A stretch of DNA of 64,000 nucleotides from Vicinamibacterales bacterium (GCA_041394705.1 JAWKHS010000011.1:161304-225303); one strand, 5' to 3'; shown: positions 22,357 through 31,622, counted from the stretch's first letter. Translations and numbers: made by a program. Notes: generated by a model not told the origin, from the sequence alone.

Positions 22357-24374
22357 GCCGTTGCTCCGTTCGTGCCTCCGGTGCGCACCTCGAACACCTG
22401 CACCGGCTTGGACTTGCCCTTCACGAGGACGTCCCCCAGGGGACGCAGGTCGTAGCTGCCCTTCAACTGCCGCCGGGTCCCCTCCGAAATGAGGATCCGG
22501 GTGCCGAAGTCCTTGTTCAGGGACTCCAGCCGGGCGCCCAGGTTCACATGGTCCCCGATCACGGTGTAGCTCATGATCGTATCGGACCCAATGTTGCCGG
22601 CAATCATCTCACCGGTGTTGATGCCGATGCCGATGTCCAGGGGCACACGGCCCTCTATTTCCCACAAGCGGTTTAATCGCGCCAGTTCGCTCACCATGGC
22701 CAGGGCGGTCTGGACGGCGTGGTCCGCGTGGTCCGCGTCGTCCAGCGGGGCCCCGTACAGCGCCATGATCATGTCGCCCACGAACTTGTCCACCGTGCCC
22801 CGGTGGGCGAACACCACCTCCACCATCCGCGTGAAGTACTGATTCAGCTGCCGGACGAGGTCCTCGGCCTCGCCCGTCTCGGACAGGGTGGTGAAGCCCC
22901 GCATGTCCGAGAACAGCACCGTCATCTCCCGCCGCTCCCCGCCCAGGCCCACGTCGGTCGGGTGGGCCAGGAGCTGATCGTAGACGTCCTTGGAGACGTA
23001 GCGGGAGAAGAGGCGCTTCACCCGGCGCTTTTCGCGGCCCTCCACGAAGTAGCTCCAGGCCAGGTCCGCCAGGAACGCCAGGAGGCACGCCAGGGCCGGC
23101 ACCACCACCGGCAGCCACACGCCGGCCGCCAGGGCCCGCGTGGCCACCCAGGCCAGGCCGGCCACGAGAGCAGCCGTGGCCGCGGCCGTCGCCCAGGGCG
23201 ACGCGGCGGCACCCACGGCGCCGATGGCCACGGCCGGCAGCACCGTGGCAGCCAGGCGCTCGTCCGCGGTGGCTGGCGCGATCGCGTGATGCGACAGCAG
23301 CCCGTCGATGATGTTGGCGTGCACCTCGGCGCCGGGCATCCGGCCCGCGCCCAGGGGCGTCGTGAACCGGTCCGGCACCGCCTCGGCGGAAACGCCGACC
23401 ACCACGATCTGGTCCTTGAAGGTGGCCGGATCCAGGTGCGGCGCCTCGCCGGCCAGGATCTGCTGCTCGGCCAGGAAGAGATCCTGGAACGAATAGCTCT
23501 TGAAGGTGGGCGTGCCGTCCGTGCGAAGCGTGGGCCCGCGATACGGCACGAGCGGCCGCCACACCGTGGGCGAGGGGCCGTAGTAGTCGGGCACGACCTC
23601 CTCGATCCACGGCACGCGCATGTCGCCCATCCGCAGTTGCCCCCGCGACGCCACGACCTGATCGGGCGTGACGCCGGCCGCGCGAAGCGCCGCCGCGTAC
23701 GGCAGCGACGGCACGACGTGGCCGGCCACCTCCACGAACGGCACGGCGCGCCGCCACGGGCCGTCCAGGTCGAACGCCATCCGCGCGTGGCCGATGCCGA
23801 GCGCCGCCTCGGCCAGCGCCGGGAACGGCGGCACGAGCAGCGGCCGCTTCTCGGCGAAGCCCTGCACGGGCCACTTCGCGGCCAGGCCGGGGATGCCCTC
23901 CAGCCGCGGCTGCACCTCGGTGCCGTTCACGGTGCCCTCGCTGGACGCCTCGGCCACCAGGATCACGTTGCCCGCCGCCTTCACGGCCTCGACGAGCGCG
24001 TCGTCGGACTCGGCGCCCGTCCACCGCGTGCCGCCCACGTCGTGGTCGCCGCGATCGGCCTCGGCGAAGAGCACGTCGTACACCACGAGCGTCGCGGGCC
24101 CGCGCGCCAGGTAGTTCACGAGCACCGCGTGGGCCAGCCGCGGCCAGGGCCAGCGCCCCATCACGGGCTCGAGTTCCCGGATGGAGTGATCGTCGATGAG
24201 CACCATCGAGATCCCGGGCGTGGCGCCCTCGCCCGTCGCCACCGCGCGGAGGCGCGCGTCGTAGGTCTTGAGCTCGAGCGTGCGGACGAGATCCAGGCGC
24301 CCCACCGCCGCCGCGACGAGGGCCGCACCGACACCGAAGCCGAGGGCCAGGCCCCAGCGCGTCAGGCGCGCCAT
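22353..24374 (-). CDS. CHASE2-domain adenylate cyclase, class IIIb-like
   Basis: A 673-residue membrane cyclase. It has an N-terminal helix (about 5-22), an extracytoplasmic CHASE2 sensor (about 25-340; ELKTYDARLRA, LIDDHSIRELEPVMGRWPWPR, VVVGVSAEAVPDRFTTPLG), a cluster of three helices (about 370-445), then the catalytic domain. All catalytic positions are present: metal-binding Asp490 and Asp534, substrate Lys530 (DKFVGD), Thr604 (YTVIGD), Asn611 and Arg615 (VNLGARLE). Lys/Thr specifies ATP, and Thr instead of Asp at the second position defines class IIIb cyclases, several of which are stimulated by bicarbonate or CO2. It makes cAMP from ATP in the cytoplasm. It overlaps the M48 gene by ATGA and follows the small gene at 24382 by 7 bp. 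Confidence 0.92.
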   Translation of the reverse strand: MARLTRWGLALGFGVGAALVAAAVGRLDLVRTLELKTYDARLRAVATGEGATPGISMVLIDDHSIRELEPVMGRWPWPRLAHAVLVNYLARGPATLVVYDVLFAEADRGDHDVGGTRWTGAESDDALVEAVKAAGNVILVAEASSEGTVNGTEVQPRLEGIPGLAAKWPVQGFAEKRPLLVPPFPALAEAALGIGHARMAFDLDGPWRRAVPFVEVAGHVVPSLPYAAALRAAGVTPDQVVASRGQLRMGDMRVPWIEEVVPDYYGPSPTVWRPLVPYRGPTLRTDGTPTFKSYSFQDLFLAEQQILAGEAPHLDPATFKDQIVVVGVSAEAVPDRFTTPLGAGRMPGAEVHANIIDGLLSHHAIAPATADERLAATVLPAVAIGAVGAAASPWATAAATAALVAGLAWVATRALAAGVWLPVVVPALACLLAFLADLAWSYFVEGREKRRVKRLFSRYVSKDVYDQLLAHPTDVGLGGERREMTVLFSDMRGFTTLSETGEAEDLVRQLNQYFTRMVEVVFAHRGTVDKFVGDMIMALYGAPLDDADHADHAVQTALAMVSELARLNRLWEIEGRVPLDIGIGINTGEMIAGNIGSDTIMSYTVIGDHVNLGARLESLNKDFGTRILISEGTRRQLKGSYDLRPLGDVLVKGKSKPVQVFEVRTGGTNGATA

Positions 24375-24381
24375 CGCCGCC

Positions 24382-24804
24382 TCACGGCTCGCGCTCGAGC
24401 CTCACGCTCAGGTAGGTCACGTGGAGCAGGAGCAGCATCAGCCAGCCGGCGCGCGGCATGCCGTTCGTGCAGCGCACCTTGACGTGCTCGCCGGGGCTGG
24501 CCGTGAAGGCCAGCCGGTCGTTGAACAGGGTGTTGTTCACGCGGATCTGGTGGGGCCCCGCGCTGATCTCCTGCGTGAGCGGCACGCCGTACTTCAGCTT
24601 GCCCCACGACTCGCCGTCCACCCACACGTACACCTGGCGGTCGCGGAAGTCGTGCGAAGAATCGCGGGTGAGCGTGAGCTGCGCGCGCCCTGGGGACGGT
24701 GCCGGACCGGCCACGTCGTCCCGCACGTCGCGCCAGACGCGGGCGGCGGCGGTCCGGTCCTGGACACGGTCGAACGGCGTCCGCTCGAGGGCCAGCACCC
24801 ACAC
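24382..24804 (-). CDS. Small C-terminally membrane-anchored protein in the cyclase operon
   Basis: A 140-residue protein of unknown family. Residues 1-40 are charged (TPFDRVQDRTAAARVWRDVRDD). Residues 41-115 look like a compact beta domain (LTLTRDSSHDFRDRQVYVWVDG, ISAGPHQIRVNNTLF, TASPGEHVKVRC), reminiscent of PEGA-like or Ig-like modules. Residues 118-135 (AGWLMLLLLHVTYLSV) could be a membrane helix. The start is a GTG without a clear ribosome site, so the N-terminus is uncertain. It sits 39 bp after the carbonic anhydrase gene and 7 bp before the cyclase gene, which argues for a shared function. Confidence 0.6.
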   Translation of the reverse strand: MWVLALERTPFDRVQDRTAAARVWRDVRDDVAGPAPSPGRAQLTLTRDSSHDFRDRQVYVWVDGESWGKLKYGVPLTQEISAGPHQIRVNNTLFNDRLAFTASPGEHVKVRCTNGMPRAGWLMLLLLHVTYLSVRLEREP

Positions 24805-24843
24805 AGCCGGTGAGCATACCGCGGGTGGCGCCGGGCCGCCGGC

Positions 24844-25551
24844 TCAGGCGTCCGGGGCGCCGGCCGCGGCCAGGTCCCGCCCCAGGACGGCGCGCAGGGT
24901 GGCGGCGTCGTGCACGTGGGTGTCGTCGAAGAAGGCGACCGCGCCGGTCGCCAGGTCGTGCTTCGCGCCGATGATGGCGGCCCGGCCGTCCTCGATCAGG
25001 CGGGCCAGGATGGCGCTCCGCGCCACGATGGCCTGCACCGAGTGGCGGACGTTCCTGTCGGCCACCAGCTCCACGAAGCCGGCGTTGGCCGAGGTCCGCT
25101 CCGCCGGGTCCACTTCCGCGCTCACCTCGTCGACCGACGGACCGATCTTGGCCAGGAGCTCGGTGAGGTTCCCGAGTTCCACGCGGTCGCAGGCGCCCTT
25201 CACGGCGCCGCAGGAGGTGTGGCCGAGCACGACGATCAGCCGCGATCCGGAGAGCTGGCAGGCGAACTCCAGGCAGCCGAGGACGTCGGGATTGATGACG
25301 CTGCCGGCGATCCGCACGCTGAAGATGTCGCCGAGCCCCTGGTCGAAGATGAGCTCGGCCGACGTCCGGCTGTCGATGCAGCTCAGGATCGTGGCGAACG
25401 GCCACTGGCCGTCGCGCGTCTCGTTGGCCTGCTGCAGCAGGTTGCGGTTGATCCGGAGGTTGTTGACGAAGCGGGCGTTGCCCTCGGCCAGGATCTCGAG
25501 GGCGCGGGCCGGCGTGATGGTGGACTGGGTCTCGGACGTGTGAGCTTTCAT
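24844..25551 (-). CDS. Cytoplasmic beta-carbonic anhydrase
   Basis: A 235-residue beta-class carbonic anhydrase without a signal peptide. Zinc site: CIDSR and GHTSCGAV. Other landmarks are ILAEGNARFVNN and DIFSVRIAGSVINPDVLG. It differs from the periplasmic enzyme at 9358 in the insert between motifs and in its C-terminal tail (HDLATGAVAFFDDTHVHD). It starts the five-gene minus-strand run ending with the cNMP-gated channel, so it could set the bicarbonate level seen by the cyclase. I chose the ATG of MKAHTSE. ATGs at 25584 and 25578 would add 9-11 residues. Confidence 0.88.
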   Translation of the reverse strand: MKAHTSETQSTITPARALEILAEGNARFVNNLRINRNLLQQANETRDGQWPFATILSCIDSRTSAELIFDQGLGDIFSVRIAGSVINPDVLGCLEFACQLSGSRLIVVLGHTSCGAVKGACDRVELGNLTELLAKIGPSVDEVSAEVDPAERTSANAGFVELVADRNVRHSVQAIVARSAILARLIEDGRAAIIGAKHDLATGAVAFFDDTHVHDAATLRAVLGRDLAAAGAPDA

Positions 25552-25659
25552 CGTGAAACGCGTGGCCGGGGCCGCCATCAGCATATGGCGAGACGGCGCG
25601 CCGCGCGCGCCCGCCGGGCCGGCTCGGCCGTGGGGGCGGCTATCATGCCGAGGATGTTG

Positions 25660-26286
25660 ATGGCGCCCTTCCGCCCGGCCGCGCCGGCGTCGCCAGCCGA
25701 CTTCGCCGATCCCGCCTGGGCCGGGACGCCGGTGGCGCCGCTGAATCGGAGCTGGCGCGGCGAGGACGCGCCGTCCGCCATCGTCAGCACCGTGCGGCTC
25801 CTGTGGACGCCCGAGCACGCCTGGTTCGGCTTCACCTGTCCGTTCACCGAGCTGGACGTGGACGCCGATCCCGATCCGGCGGTGGAGCGCATGGGCCTGT
25901 GGGACAGGGACGTCTGCGAGGTGTTCGTCCAGGGCCCGGCCGAACCCGACGGCGATCACTACAAGGAGTTCGAGGTGGCGCCCACCGGCCAGTGGTGCGA
26001 CGTGGCTGTCAACCAGCCGCGCCTGGACATCGACTGGGCGTGGCAGAGCGGCATGCGGGCCGCGGCCACGATCGACCCGGCGGCCGGCGTGTGGCGGGCC
26101 GCCATCGGCGTGCCGTTCGACGCGGTCGGCGGCGCGCCGGGCCCGGGCGGCCACTGGCGGATCAACCTGTTTCGCGTGAGCCGCGCCGGGGGCGCGCGGC
26201 ACTTCCTGGCCTACGCGCCGACGGGCACGCCCACGCCGGACTTCCACGTGCCGTCGGCGTTCGTGCCGCTCGTCTTCACGCCGTGA
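25660..26286 (+). CDS. CBM9-like carbohydrate-binding family protein
   Basis: A 208-residue protein with the layout of family 9 carbohydrate-binding-like modules (CBM9_2): RLLWTPEHAWFGFTCPF (first strand pair), LWDRDVCEVFVQGP (acidic metal or sugar site), YKEFEVAPTGQWCDVAVNQPR, and WRINLFRVSRAGG near the end. No signal peptide or catalytic residues are seen. GAGG at 25650-25653, six bases before the ATG at 25660, selects this start. The upstream ATGs at 25645 and 25654 overlap a TATCAT box or the ribosome site. It overlaps the 3' end of the convergent patatin gene by 11 bp. Confidence 0.72.
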   Translation: MAPFRPAAPASPADFADPAWAGTPVAPLNRSWRGEDAPSAIVSTVRLLWTPEHAWFGFTCPFTELDVDADPDPAVERMGLWDRDVCEVFVQGPAEPDGDHYKEFEVAPTGQWCDVAVNQPRLDIDWAWQSGMRAAATIDPAAGVWRAAIGVPFDAVGGAPGPGGHWRINLFRVSRAGGARHFLAYAPTGTPTPDFHVPSAFVPLVFTP

Positions 26287-29065
26287 TCCGTCCGGCCGCG
26301 ATCGCGTCGGCGGCCACCTGGCGGCCCAGCCGCCTGTAGCTCTCGAACTGGTCCTCACCGTAGAACTGATCGCCCGTGGATTCGTGCGGGAAGAGCGGAT
26401 GCGTGGACTGGTACTGCCGGACGGAGGTGTCGGCGCCCGCCGTGATCGAGGCCTTGAGGTACACCAGGGTGCCCTCGCTGCCGTCGGCATAGCGAATCGT
26501 GCCCGTGGCCGACGACGCGGCACTCACCTTCGTGGCCGGGTCGGGCACGAGCGGCGTGACGTCGATGTCGATGCGGGCGTCGAAGTCCACCTCGCACATG
26601 CGGATGAGCGTGCCCAGCCCGTCGAAGTGCCGGTCCGGGTCGCACTCGCCGTCGCTGATCACGATGAGCCGGCACCGGCGCCTGACGAGCTCGTAGGCGG
26701 CCAGGTTCTCGAAGTGGCCGCCGTCGGACACCATCACGAACGTGGACGTGTCGTTGGCGCCGCCGAAGAGCTCGGCGACGAGATACCGCAGCGAGAACCA
26801 CGGTGACGCCTGGGTCGTGGCGTCGCCCGCGGGATTCGGGAACCACCAGCCGAGGCGGACGTTGAAGATCGTGAGCAGGAACGCCACGACCGGCGACGTG
26901 TGGTACCCGGAGTTCGGGCTCGCCGCCGCGCCCGACACGGCCACGACCTGGCCGAGCGTGGGCGATCCGCCGTAAGCGCCGGTGGGCACGAAGCCGATCT
27001 CGCGCGTCTCGCCGCTGACGGTCCGCGACAGGTACGCACTGCCGCAGTGCAGGGGCGACAGGGTGAACGACGCCCCATGGCGCGTGTGCAGCGACAGGTC
27101 GCTCGACCCACCCAGGTTCAATGCGCAGTTGACGAGGTGCAGCGGACCAGTCCCGGCGCCGCCCGGCGCGGCGAGGTCCGCGAGCGCCAGATCGTCGTCC
27201 CCGTCGAAGCCGGTGAAGTTCTGGGGCGTGCGCTCGCCCGGCGCGAAGCGCGTGGCCCCGAGATAGCAGCGCACCAGGCGGTTCTTGTAGAAGGCGTTCA
27301 GGCTGAAGTCGTTGATGTCCACGCGGGCGGCGAACACGAGCAGCCCCGCCAGGCAGGCCGCGCCCACCCACAGGGACCCGGTGAAGAAACGCGCGTGGTG
27401 CGGGTGCGCCAGCGTGGCGACGTCGGACCATCCGGCCTGGCTGAAGGCGAACACCGCGACGTCGAGGGCGTACGCCACCGCCACGAGCACGCCGCCGATG
27501 AAGATGAACGGCGCCGCCGCCGCCAGGATCTCCAGCGCCTTCTCCGTCGCGCCCTTGGATCCCTCGCGCGTGCCGGTCGCGTCCGAGTTGCCCGCGAAGA
27601 GCCCGGCGAGCACGGCGCCCAGCCAGCCGCCGCCGCCCGTCATCTGCTGCCACGTCTCGTGCGACCCGCCCCAGCGCGCCAGCACCGGGCCGTAGGCGGC
27701 CGCCACCGTCGCCACCATCCACGCCGTCGAGTAGATGCCAAGCCACGCCGCCAGCCGGCTCCACCACTCCCGTACCGCGTCGGGCGACTGCCGCCCCAGC
27801 AGTCCGACGAGCGTGACGAGCGCGAGCGCGAACGCCAGCGCCACGAGCGGCGGCGCCCAGACGAAGGCGTGCCACGCGCCGGTGGCCGGCGTGGCCGCCC
27901 AGCCGTGCAGGGCCACCATGATCGCGCTGAGCGCGGTGTGGAAGACGCCGACGGCGGCCGCGGGCGCGAGCGACGCCACGACCCATGCCATCGCACCATC
28001 GCGGCGCACCGAGCAGAGCGACAGCATCCACAGCGACAGCCCGACGATGGCGAGCGGAAACGGCCAGTACCAGAAGGCGGTGCCGACGAAGTCGCCGAAC
28101 GTGGCCAGGTTCGCCAGCTCGCGCGACCCGGACGCGCCCGTGGACTCGCCCCAGAGCACGGCGGCCACGAGGTACGCGGCGCCGACGAGCGGGATGACCA
28201 CCACCGCCTGCGCCCAGCCTTGCGTGTAGTTCACGCGTTCGGGCGCCTCACCGGCCCCGACCCAGAAGGTGGCAATCGCCTTGACCGCGACCGGCTGCAG
28301 CAGGAACGCCGCCAGCACGAGCAGCAGCGCCACCGGCGCGGCCGCGGCGTAGCTCACGCGCCCGCCGGCGAACGGCGCGAACCCCATCCACGAGGCATAC
28401 CCCCACGCGGCGGCCACGAGCACGGCAGCGCCGCCGGCGCCCGCGGGCCAGCTCCGGGCATCCAGGAAGCCGAGCGTCCCCGGGCTCGTGTTGCGCAGCT
28501 GGTTGCCGGCGATGCCCACGGCGCCCAGGAGGAACAGCGCGACGCTGGCCCACCGCCACGAGCCCGCCTCCGGCCAGTGCAGGAACATCTCGAAGAGCAG
28601 GCGCGGCACGACGAGCACGCACGCGAAGGCCAGGAGCACGGTCACCTGGATGAGGAGCGCGTTCCTGGTCCAGATGGTGGCCATCGTCCAGGTGTCGGCG
28701 CTGAAGAACCCGACCGTGGGCGACAGGTAGTTGGAGTAGCGGCGCAGGTGGGCGATCGACGCCTCCCACAGCGCCGCGGGCGCGAGCCAGTCGGCGTGCC
28801 GCCGGCAGTTGGCGCTCAGCCACGAGCCGATGTAGCCGCCGCCGGACACGGTGGACAGGTAGTCGAAGCGCGCGAGGCGCCCGGCGGACTTCAGCCCTTC
28901 CAGCACGCCGAGCGCGAAAGTCGCGCTCCTGATGCCGCCGCCGGAGATGGCGAGGCCGGTGAGGTCGCCGGCGGGATCGGCGTCGCGGCCGCGGCGCGCG
29001 CGGACCGCCTGGCGTTCACGGTCGAAGACGTGGGACCACTCGACGCGTTCGGGGGGTGTGGGCAT
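26276..29065 (-). CDS. Large multi-pass membrane protein with a patatin-like phospholipase domain
   Basis: A 929-residue protein. The patatin parts are split by a membrane region. N-terminal ISGGGIRSATFALGVLEGL supplies the oxyanion glycines (41-44) and STVSGGGYIGS the nucleophile Ser74. Then come about ten hydrophobic helices over residues 120-560. The C-terminal part contains SDGGHFENLAAYEL with the catalytic Asp781. Together they form a Ser-Asp dyad lipase that probably cleaves phospholipids at the membrane. The long insertion makes it about three times the usual patatin length. An upstream GTG (29107) is possible, and I prefer the ATG before PTPPERVEW. Confidence 0.8.
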   Translation of the reverse strand: MPTPPERVEWSHVFDRERQAVRARRGRDADPAGDLTGLAISGGGIRSATFALGVLEGLKSAGRLARFDYLSTVSGGGYIGSWLSANCRRHADWLAPAALWEASIAHLRRYSNYLSPTVGFFSADTWTMATIWTRNALLIQVTVLLAFACVLVVPRLLFEMFLHWPEAGSWRWASVALFLLGAVGIAGNQLRNTSPGTLGFLDARSWPAGAGGAAVLVAAAWGYASWMGFAPFAGGRVSYAAAAPVALLLVLAAFLLQPVAVKAIATFWVGAGEAPERVNYTQGWAQAVVVIPLVGAAYLVAAVLWGESTGASGSRELANLATFGDFVGTAFWYWPFPLAIVGLSLWMLSLCSVRRDGAMAWVVASLAPAAAVGVFHTALSAIMVALHGWAATPATGAWHAFVWAPPLVALAFALALVTLVGLLGRQSPDAVREWWSRLAAWLGIYSTAWMVATVAAAYGPVLARWGGSHETWQQMTGGGGWLGAVLAGLFAGNSDATGTREGSKGATEKALEILAAAAPFIFIGGVLVAVAYALDVAVFAFSQAGWSDVATLAHPHHARFFTGSLWVGAACLAGLLVFAARVDINDFSLNAFYKNRLVRCYLGATRFAPGERTPQNFTGFDGDDDLALADLAAPGGAGTGPLHLVNCALNLGGSSDLSLHTRHGASFTLSPLHCGSAYLSRTVSGETREIGFVPTGAYGGSPTLGQVVAVSGAAASPNSGYHTSPVVAFLLTIFNVRLGWWFPNPAGDATTQASPWFSLRYLVAELFGGANDTSTFVMVSDGGHFENLAAYELVRRRCRLIVISDGECDPDRHFDGLGTLIRMCEVDFDARIDIDVTPLVPDPATKVSAASSATGTIRYADGSEGTLVYLKASITAGADTSVRQYQSTHPLFPHESTGDQFYGEDQFESYRRLGRQVAADAIAAGRITA

Positions 29066-29227
29066 CGTGGGCCGTCGGTCGCGGAGTATCCGTGCCGCAT
29101 CGCCCACGCGTCAAGCACGACCTGGCGTTCGGCACCGCCGCCACGCCTCCACCGCTCGAGGTGGCGTCCGGGCGGTCCCGGCGTCACCTCGACGGTCCGG
29201 CGCGCGCGCATCCGGTGCGTCCGGTCT

Positions 29228-29815
29228 CTAGCGGAAGAAGTAGTAGTCGGCCGTGTAGTCCACGAGCCGCCGCGTGGTGACGGTGGCCGCGGTGCAGTCC
29301 GTCGAGGGCGGCTTCACGCCACCGGCGGTGTTCACGCGCTGGATGTAACGCGCCCGCGACACCTTGTCGCCGCCTGCCGGGCCGTCCTGCGCGCCCGTGA
29401 CCGCGAGCAGCAGCCACTCGACGGCGCCGGCGGCCACGTAGGCGGGATCGGACGATCCGGCCAGCTTCGCGGCCCACACCGCGCTCGTGTCGCGCGAGTG
29501 CTGCCACGTGGCGTGCAGGGCGCCGTTCTGGAACGGGTTCTTGCTCAGGTAATGCGTGAGCACCTGATCGCCCTCGCGGTCGAACCCCGTGGCCTGCGGG
29601 CCGATGGCGAGCCAGTCGAGGCCGCCCGGGGTCGCGGCGGGCGCGCAGATGTAGTTCTGCGTGCCGGCGGCGTGCGCGACGAAGAACGGCCGGACGCCGG
29701 CGGGCACGGCGATCTCCACGGGCACGCTGGGGAACGACGGCCGATCCGCGGCGTGGGTCACGACGGTGAGGGCCGCGGTGAAGGCCGCGGCGGCAAGCGC
29801 GAATCTCGACGACAT
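29228..29815 (-). CDS. DUF3455 family secreted protein
   Basis: A 195-residue exported protein with a signal peptide (residues 1-22, ending THA). The body matches DUF3455: PAGVRPFFVAHAAGTQNYICAP, ATWQHSRDTSAVWA, AVEWLLLAVTGAQDGPAGGD, YIQRVNTAGGVKP and a C-terminal VDYTADYYFFR. The family is extracytoplasmic and uncharacterised. AAGGAA lies upstream of the ATG. The gene is divergent from the Tat-amidase gene with 115 bp between. Confidence 0.85.
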   Translation of the reverse strand: MSSRFALAAAAFTAALTVVTHAADRPSFPSVPVEIAVPAGVRPFFVAHAAGTQNYICAPAATPGGLDWLAIGPQATGFDREGDQVLTHYLSKNPFQNGALHATWQHSRDTSAVWAAKLAGSSDPAYVAAGAVEWLLLAVTGAQDGPAGGDKVSRARYIQRVNTAGGVKPPSTDCTAATVTTRRLVDYTADYYFFR

Positions 29816-29930
29816 GATGCGATTCCTTTCGATGGGTGAAACGGTCTCCACCCCCGGAATCGGAATCGCGCGCGGCCAGCCGCCACCGGCCCGCGGCGCT
29901 CTGCTATCGTGGCCCCCTCGGAGGACCCGG

Positions 29931-31595
29931 ATGGACCGCAGGACGTTTCTCGGGCGCTCGGCCGCGGCGGGCGCCGGGCTGGCGGCCGGACAGGCCGCGT
30001 GCGCGACCGACGGCGGCGGCGCCCGCACCGGCGACGGCCCGGGCGCGACGCCCGCGGCTGTGACGGCCGTAACGGGCCGCGAGCCGTTCGCCCTGCACGA
30101 GGCCACCATCGACGACCTGCAGCGGGGCATGCGGGACGGGCGCCTCACCGCCCGCTCGATCGTGGAGCAGTACCTGGCACGCATCGAGGCGCTCAACCGC
30201 TCCGGCCCGGAGTTGCGCGCCATCATCGAAGTGAACCCGGACGCCCTCTCGATCGCGGACGCCCTCGACGCCGAGCGCAAGGCCGGCACGGTGCGCGGCC
30301 CCCTGCACGGCATCCCCATCGCGCTCAAGGACAACATCGACACCCACGACCGGATGACGACCACCGCGGGGTCGCTGGCGCTCGAGGGCTCGATTCCTCC
30401 AGCGGACTCGTTCGTGTCGGCGCGCCTGCGCGCGGCGGGCGCCGTGCTGCTCGCGAAGGCCAACATGAGCGAGTGGGCGTACTGGCGCGGCCTGAACGCG
30501 TCGAGCGGCTGGAGCGCGCGCGGCGGCCAGTGCCGGAATCCCTACGGCCTGGACCGCACGCCCTGCGGGTCGAGCTCGGGATCCGGGGTGGCGGTGGCGG
30601 CCAACCTGGTGGCGGCCGCGATCGGCACCGAGACCGGCGGCTCCATCATGTGCCCGTCCTCGATCAACGGCGTGGTGGGCGTGAAGCCGACGGTGGGCCT
30701 CTGGAGCCGCGCCGGCATCGTCCCGATCTCGCATTCGCAGGACAGCGCGGGCCCGATGACACGGACCGTGCGCGACGCGGCCATCATCCTGGGCGCCGTG
30801 TGGGGCGTGGACGCGCGCGATGCCGCCACGGCCGCCAGCGCCGGCCGCTTCCACGCCGACTACACGCCGTTCCTGGATCCGGCGGGCCTGAAGGGCGCGC
30901 GCCTCGGTGTGGTGCGCAACCTGCCCGGCTTCGACGATCGCGTCCTGGCGCTCTTCGATCGCGCGATCGCGGACCTCCGCGCCGCCGGCGCCGAGATCGT
31001 CGATCCGGCCAACCTGCCCACGGCCACCGCGGCGAGCGTGTTCCAGACGCTCCCGATCGTGGTCCTGAACTACGAGTTCAAGGCCAACATCAACGCCTAC
31101 TTCCAGAGCCTCGGCGCCTCGGCGCCCGTGACGTCCCTGGCCGATCTCATCGCCTTCAACGACGCGCACCGTGCCGAGGAGATGCCGCATTTCGGGCAGG
31201 AGCGGCTGCTCGCCTCGGAGCGTACCACCGGACTCGACGCGCCCGAGTACCGCCGCGCCGTGGCGGCCATCCAGCGCGCCACGCGCCAGGACGGCATCGA
31301 CGCCGTGATGGATCGCCACCGCCTCGACGCCCTCATCGCGCCCACGAGCGGCCCGGCGTGGCTCATCGACCACATCCGCGGCGATCGCTTCGACGGCGGC
31401 GACAGCGCCGGGACGGCCGCCATCGCCGGCTATCCGGACATCAGCGTGCCGATGGGCCTGGTGGCCGGGCTGCCCGTCGGCCTGTCGTTCTTCGGCCGGG
31501 CCTGGAGCGAGCCGACGCTCCTGCGCGTCGCCTACGCCTACGAGCAGGCGTCGAAGCGCCGCGAGGCGCCGGCCTTCCAGCCCACGCTGGGCTGA
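29931..31595 (+). CDS. Tat-exported amidase
   Basis: A 554-residue amidase-signature protein. The signal (MDRRTFLGRSAAAGAG) is of Tat type. The Ser-cisSer-Lys triad is visible: Lys133 in ALKDNID, Ser in PCGSSSGSG (about 214-216) and nucleophile Ser238 in GTETGGSIM. The C-terminus has IAPTSGPAW and GYPDISVPMG. It hydrolyses an amide bond of unknown substrate outside the cytoplasm, and resembles peptide- or acylamide-active members rather than GatA. GGAGG six bases before the ATG fixes the start, and a TATCGT box lies at 29905-29910. It converges with a second, longer amidase gene 80 bp downstream. Confidence 0.9.
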   Translation: MDRRTFLGRSAAAGAGLAAGQAACATDGGGARTGDGPGATPAAVTAVTGREPFALHEATIDDLQRGMRDGRLTARSIVEQYLARIEALNRSGPELRAIIEVNPDALSIADALDAERKAGTVRGPLHGIPIALKDNIDTHDRMTTTAGSLALEGSIPPADSFVSARLRAAGAVLLAKANMSEWAYWRGLNASSGWSARGGQCRNPYGLDRTPCGSSSGSGVAVAANLVAAAIGTETGGSIMCPSSINGVVGVKPTVGLWSRAGIVPISHSQDSAGPMTRTVRDAAIILGAVWGVDARDAATAASAGRFHADYTPFLDPAGLKGARLGVVRNLPGFDDRVLALFDRAIADLRAAGAEIVDPANLPTATAASVFQTLPIVVLNYEFKANINAYFQSLGASAPVTSLADLIAFNDAHRAEEMPHFGQERLLASERTTGLDAPEYRRAVAAIQRATRQDGIDAVMDRHRLDALIAPTSGPAWLIDHIRGDRFDGGDSAGTAAIAGYPDISVPMGLVAGLPVGLSFFGRAWSEPTLLRVAYAYEQASKRREAPAFQPTLG

Positions 31596-31622
31596 CCGCA
31601 GGCCGCGCGCGCGGACGCCGCG

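Noticed and set aside
26900..29839. A 979-codon plus-strand open frame antisense to the patatin gene
   Set aside because: It has shadow composition, no ribosome site and no domain, while the minus strand holds clear catalytic motifs.
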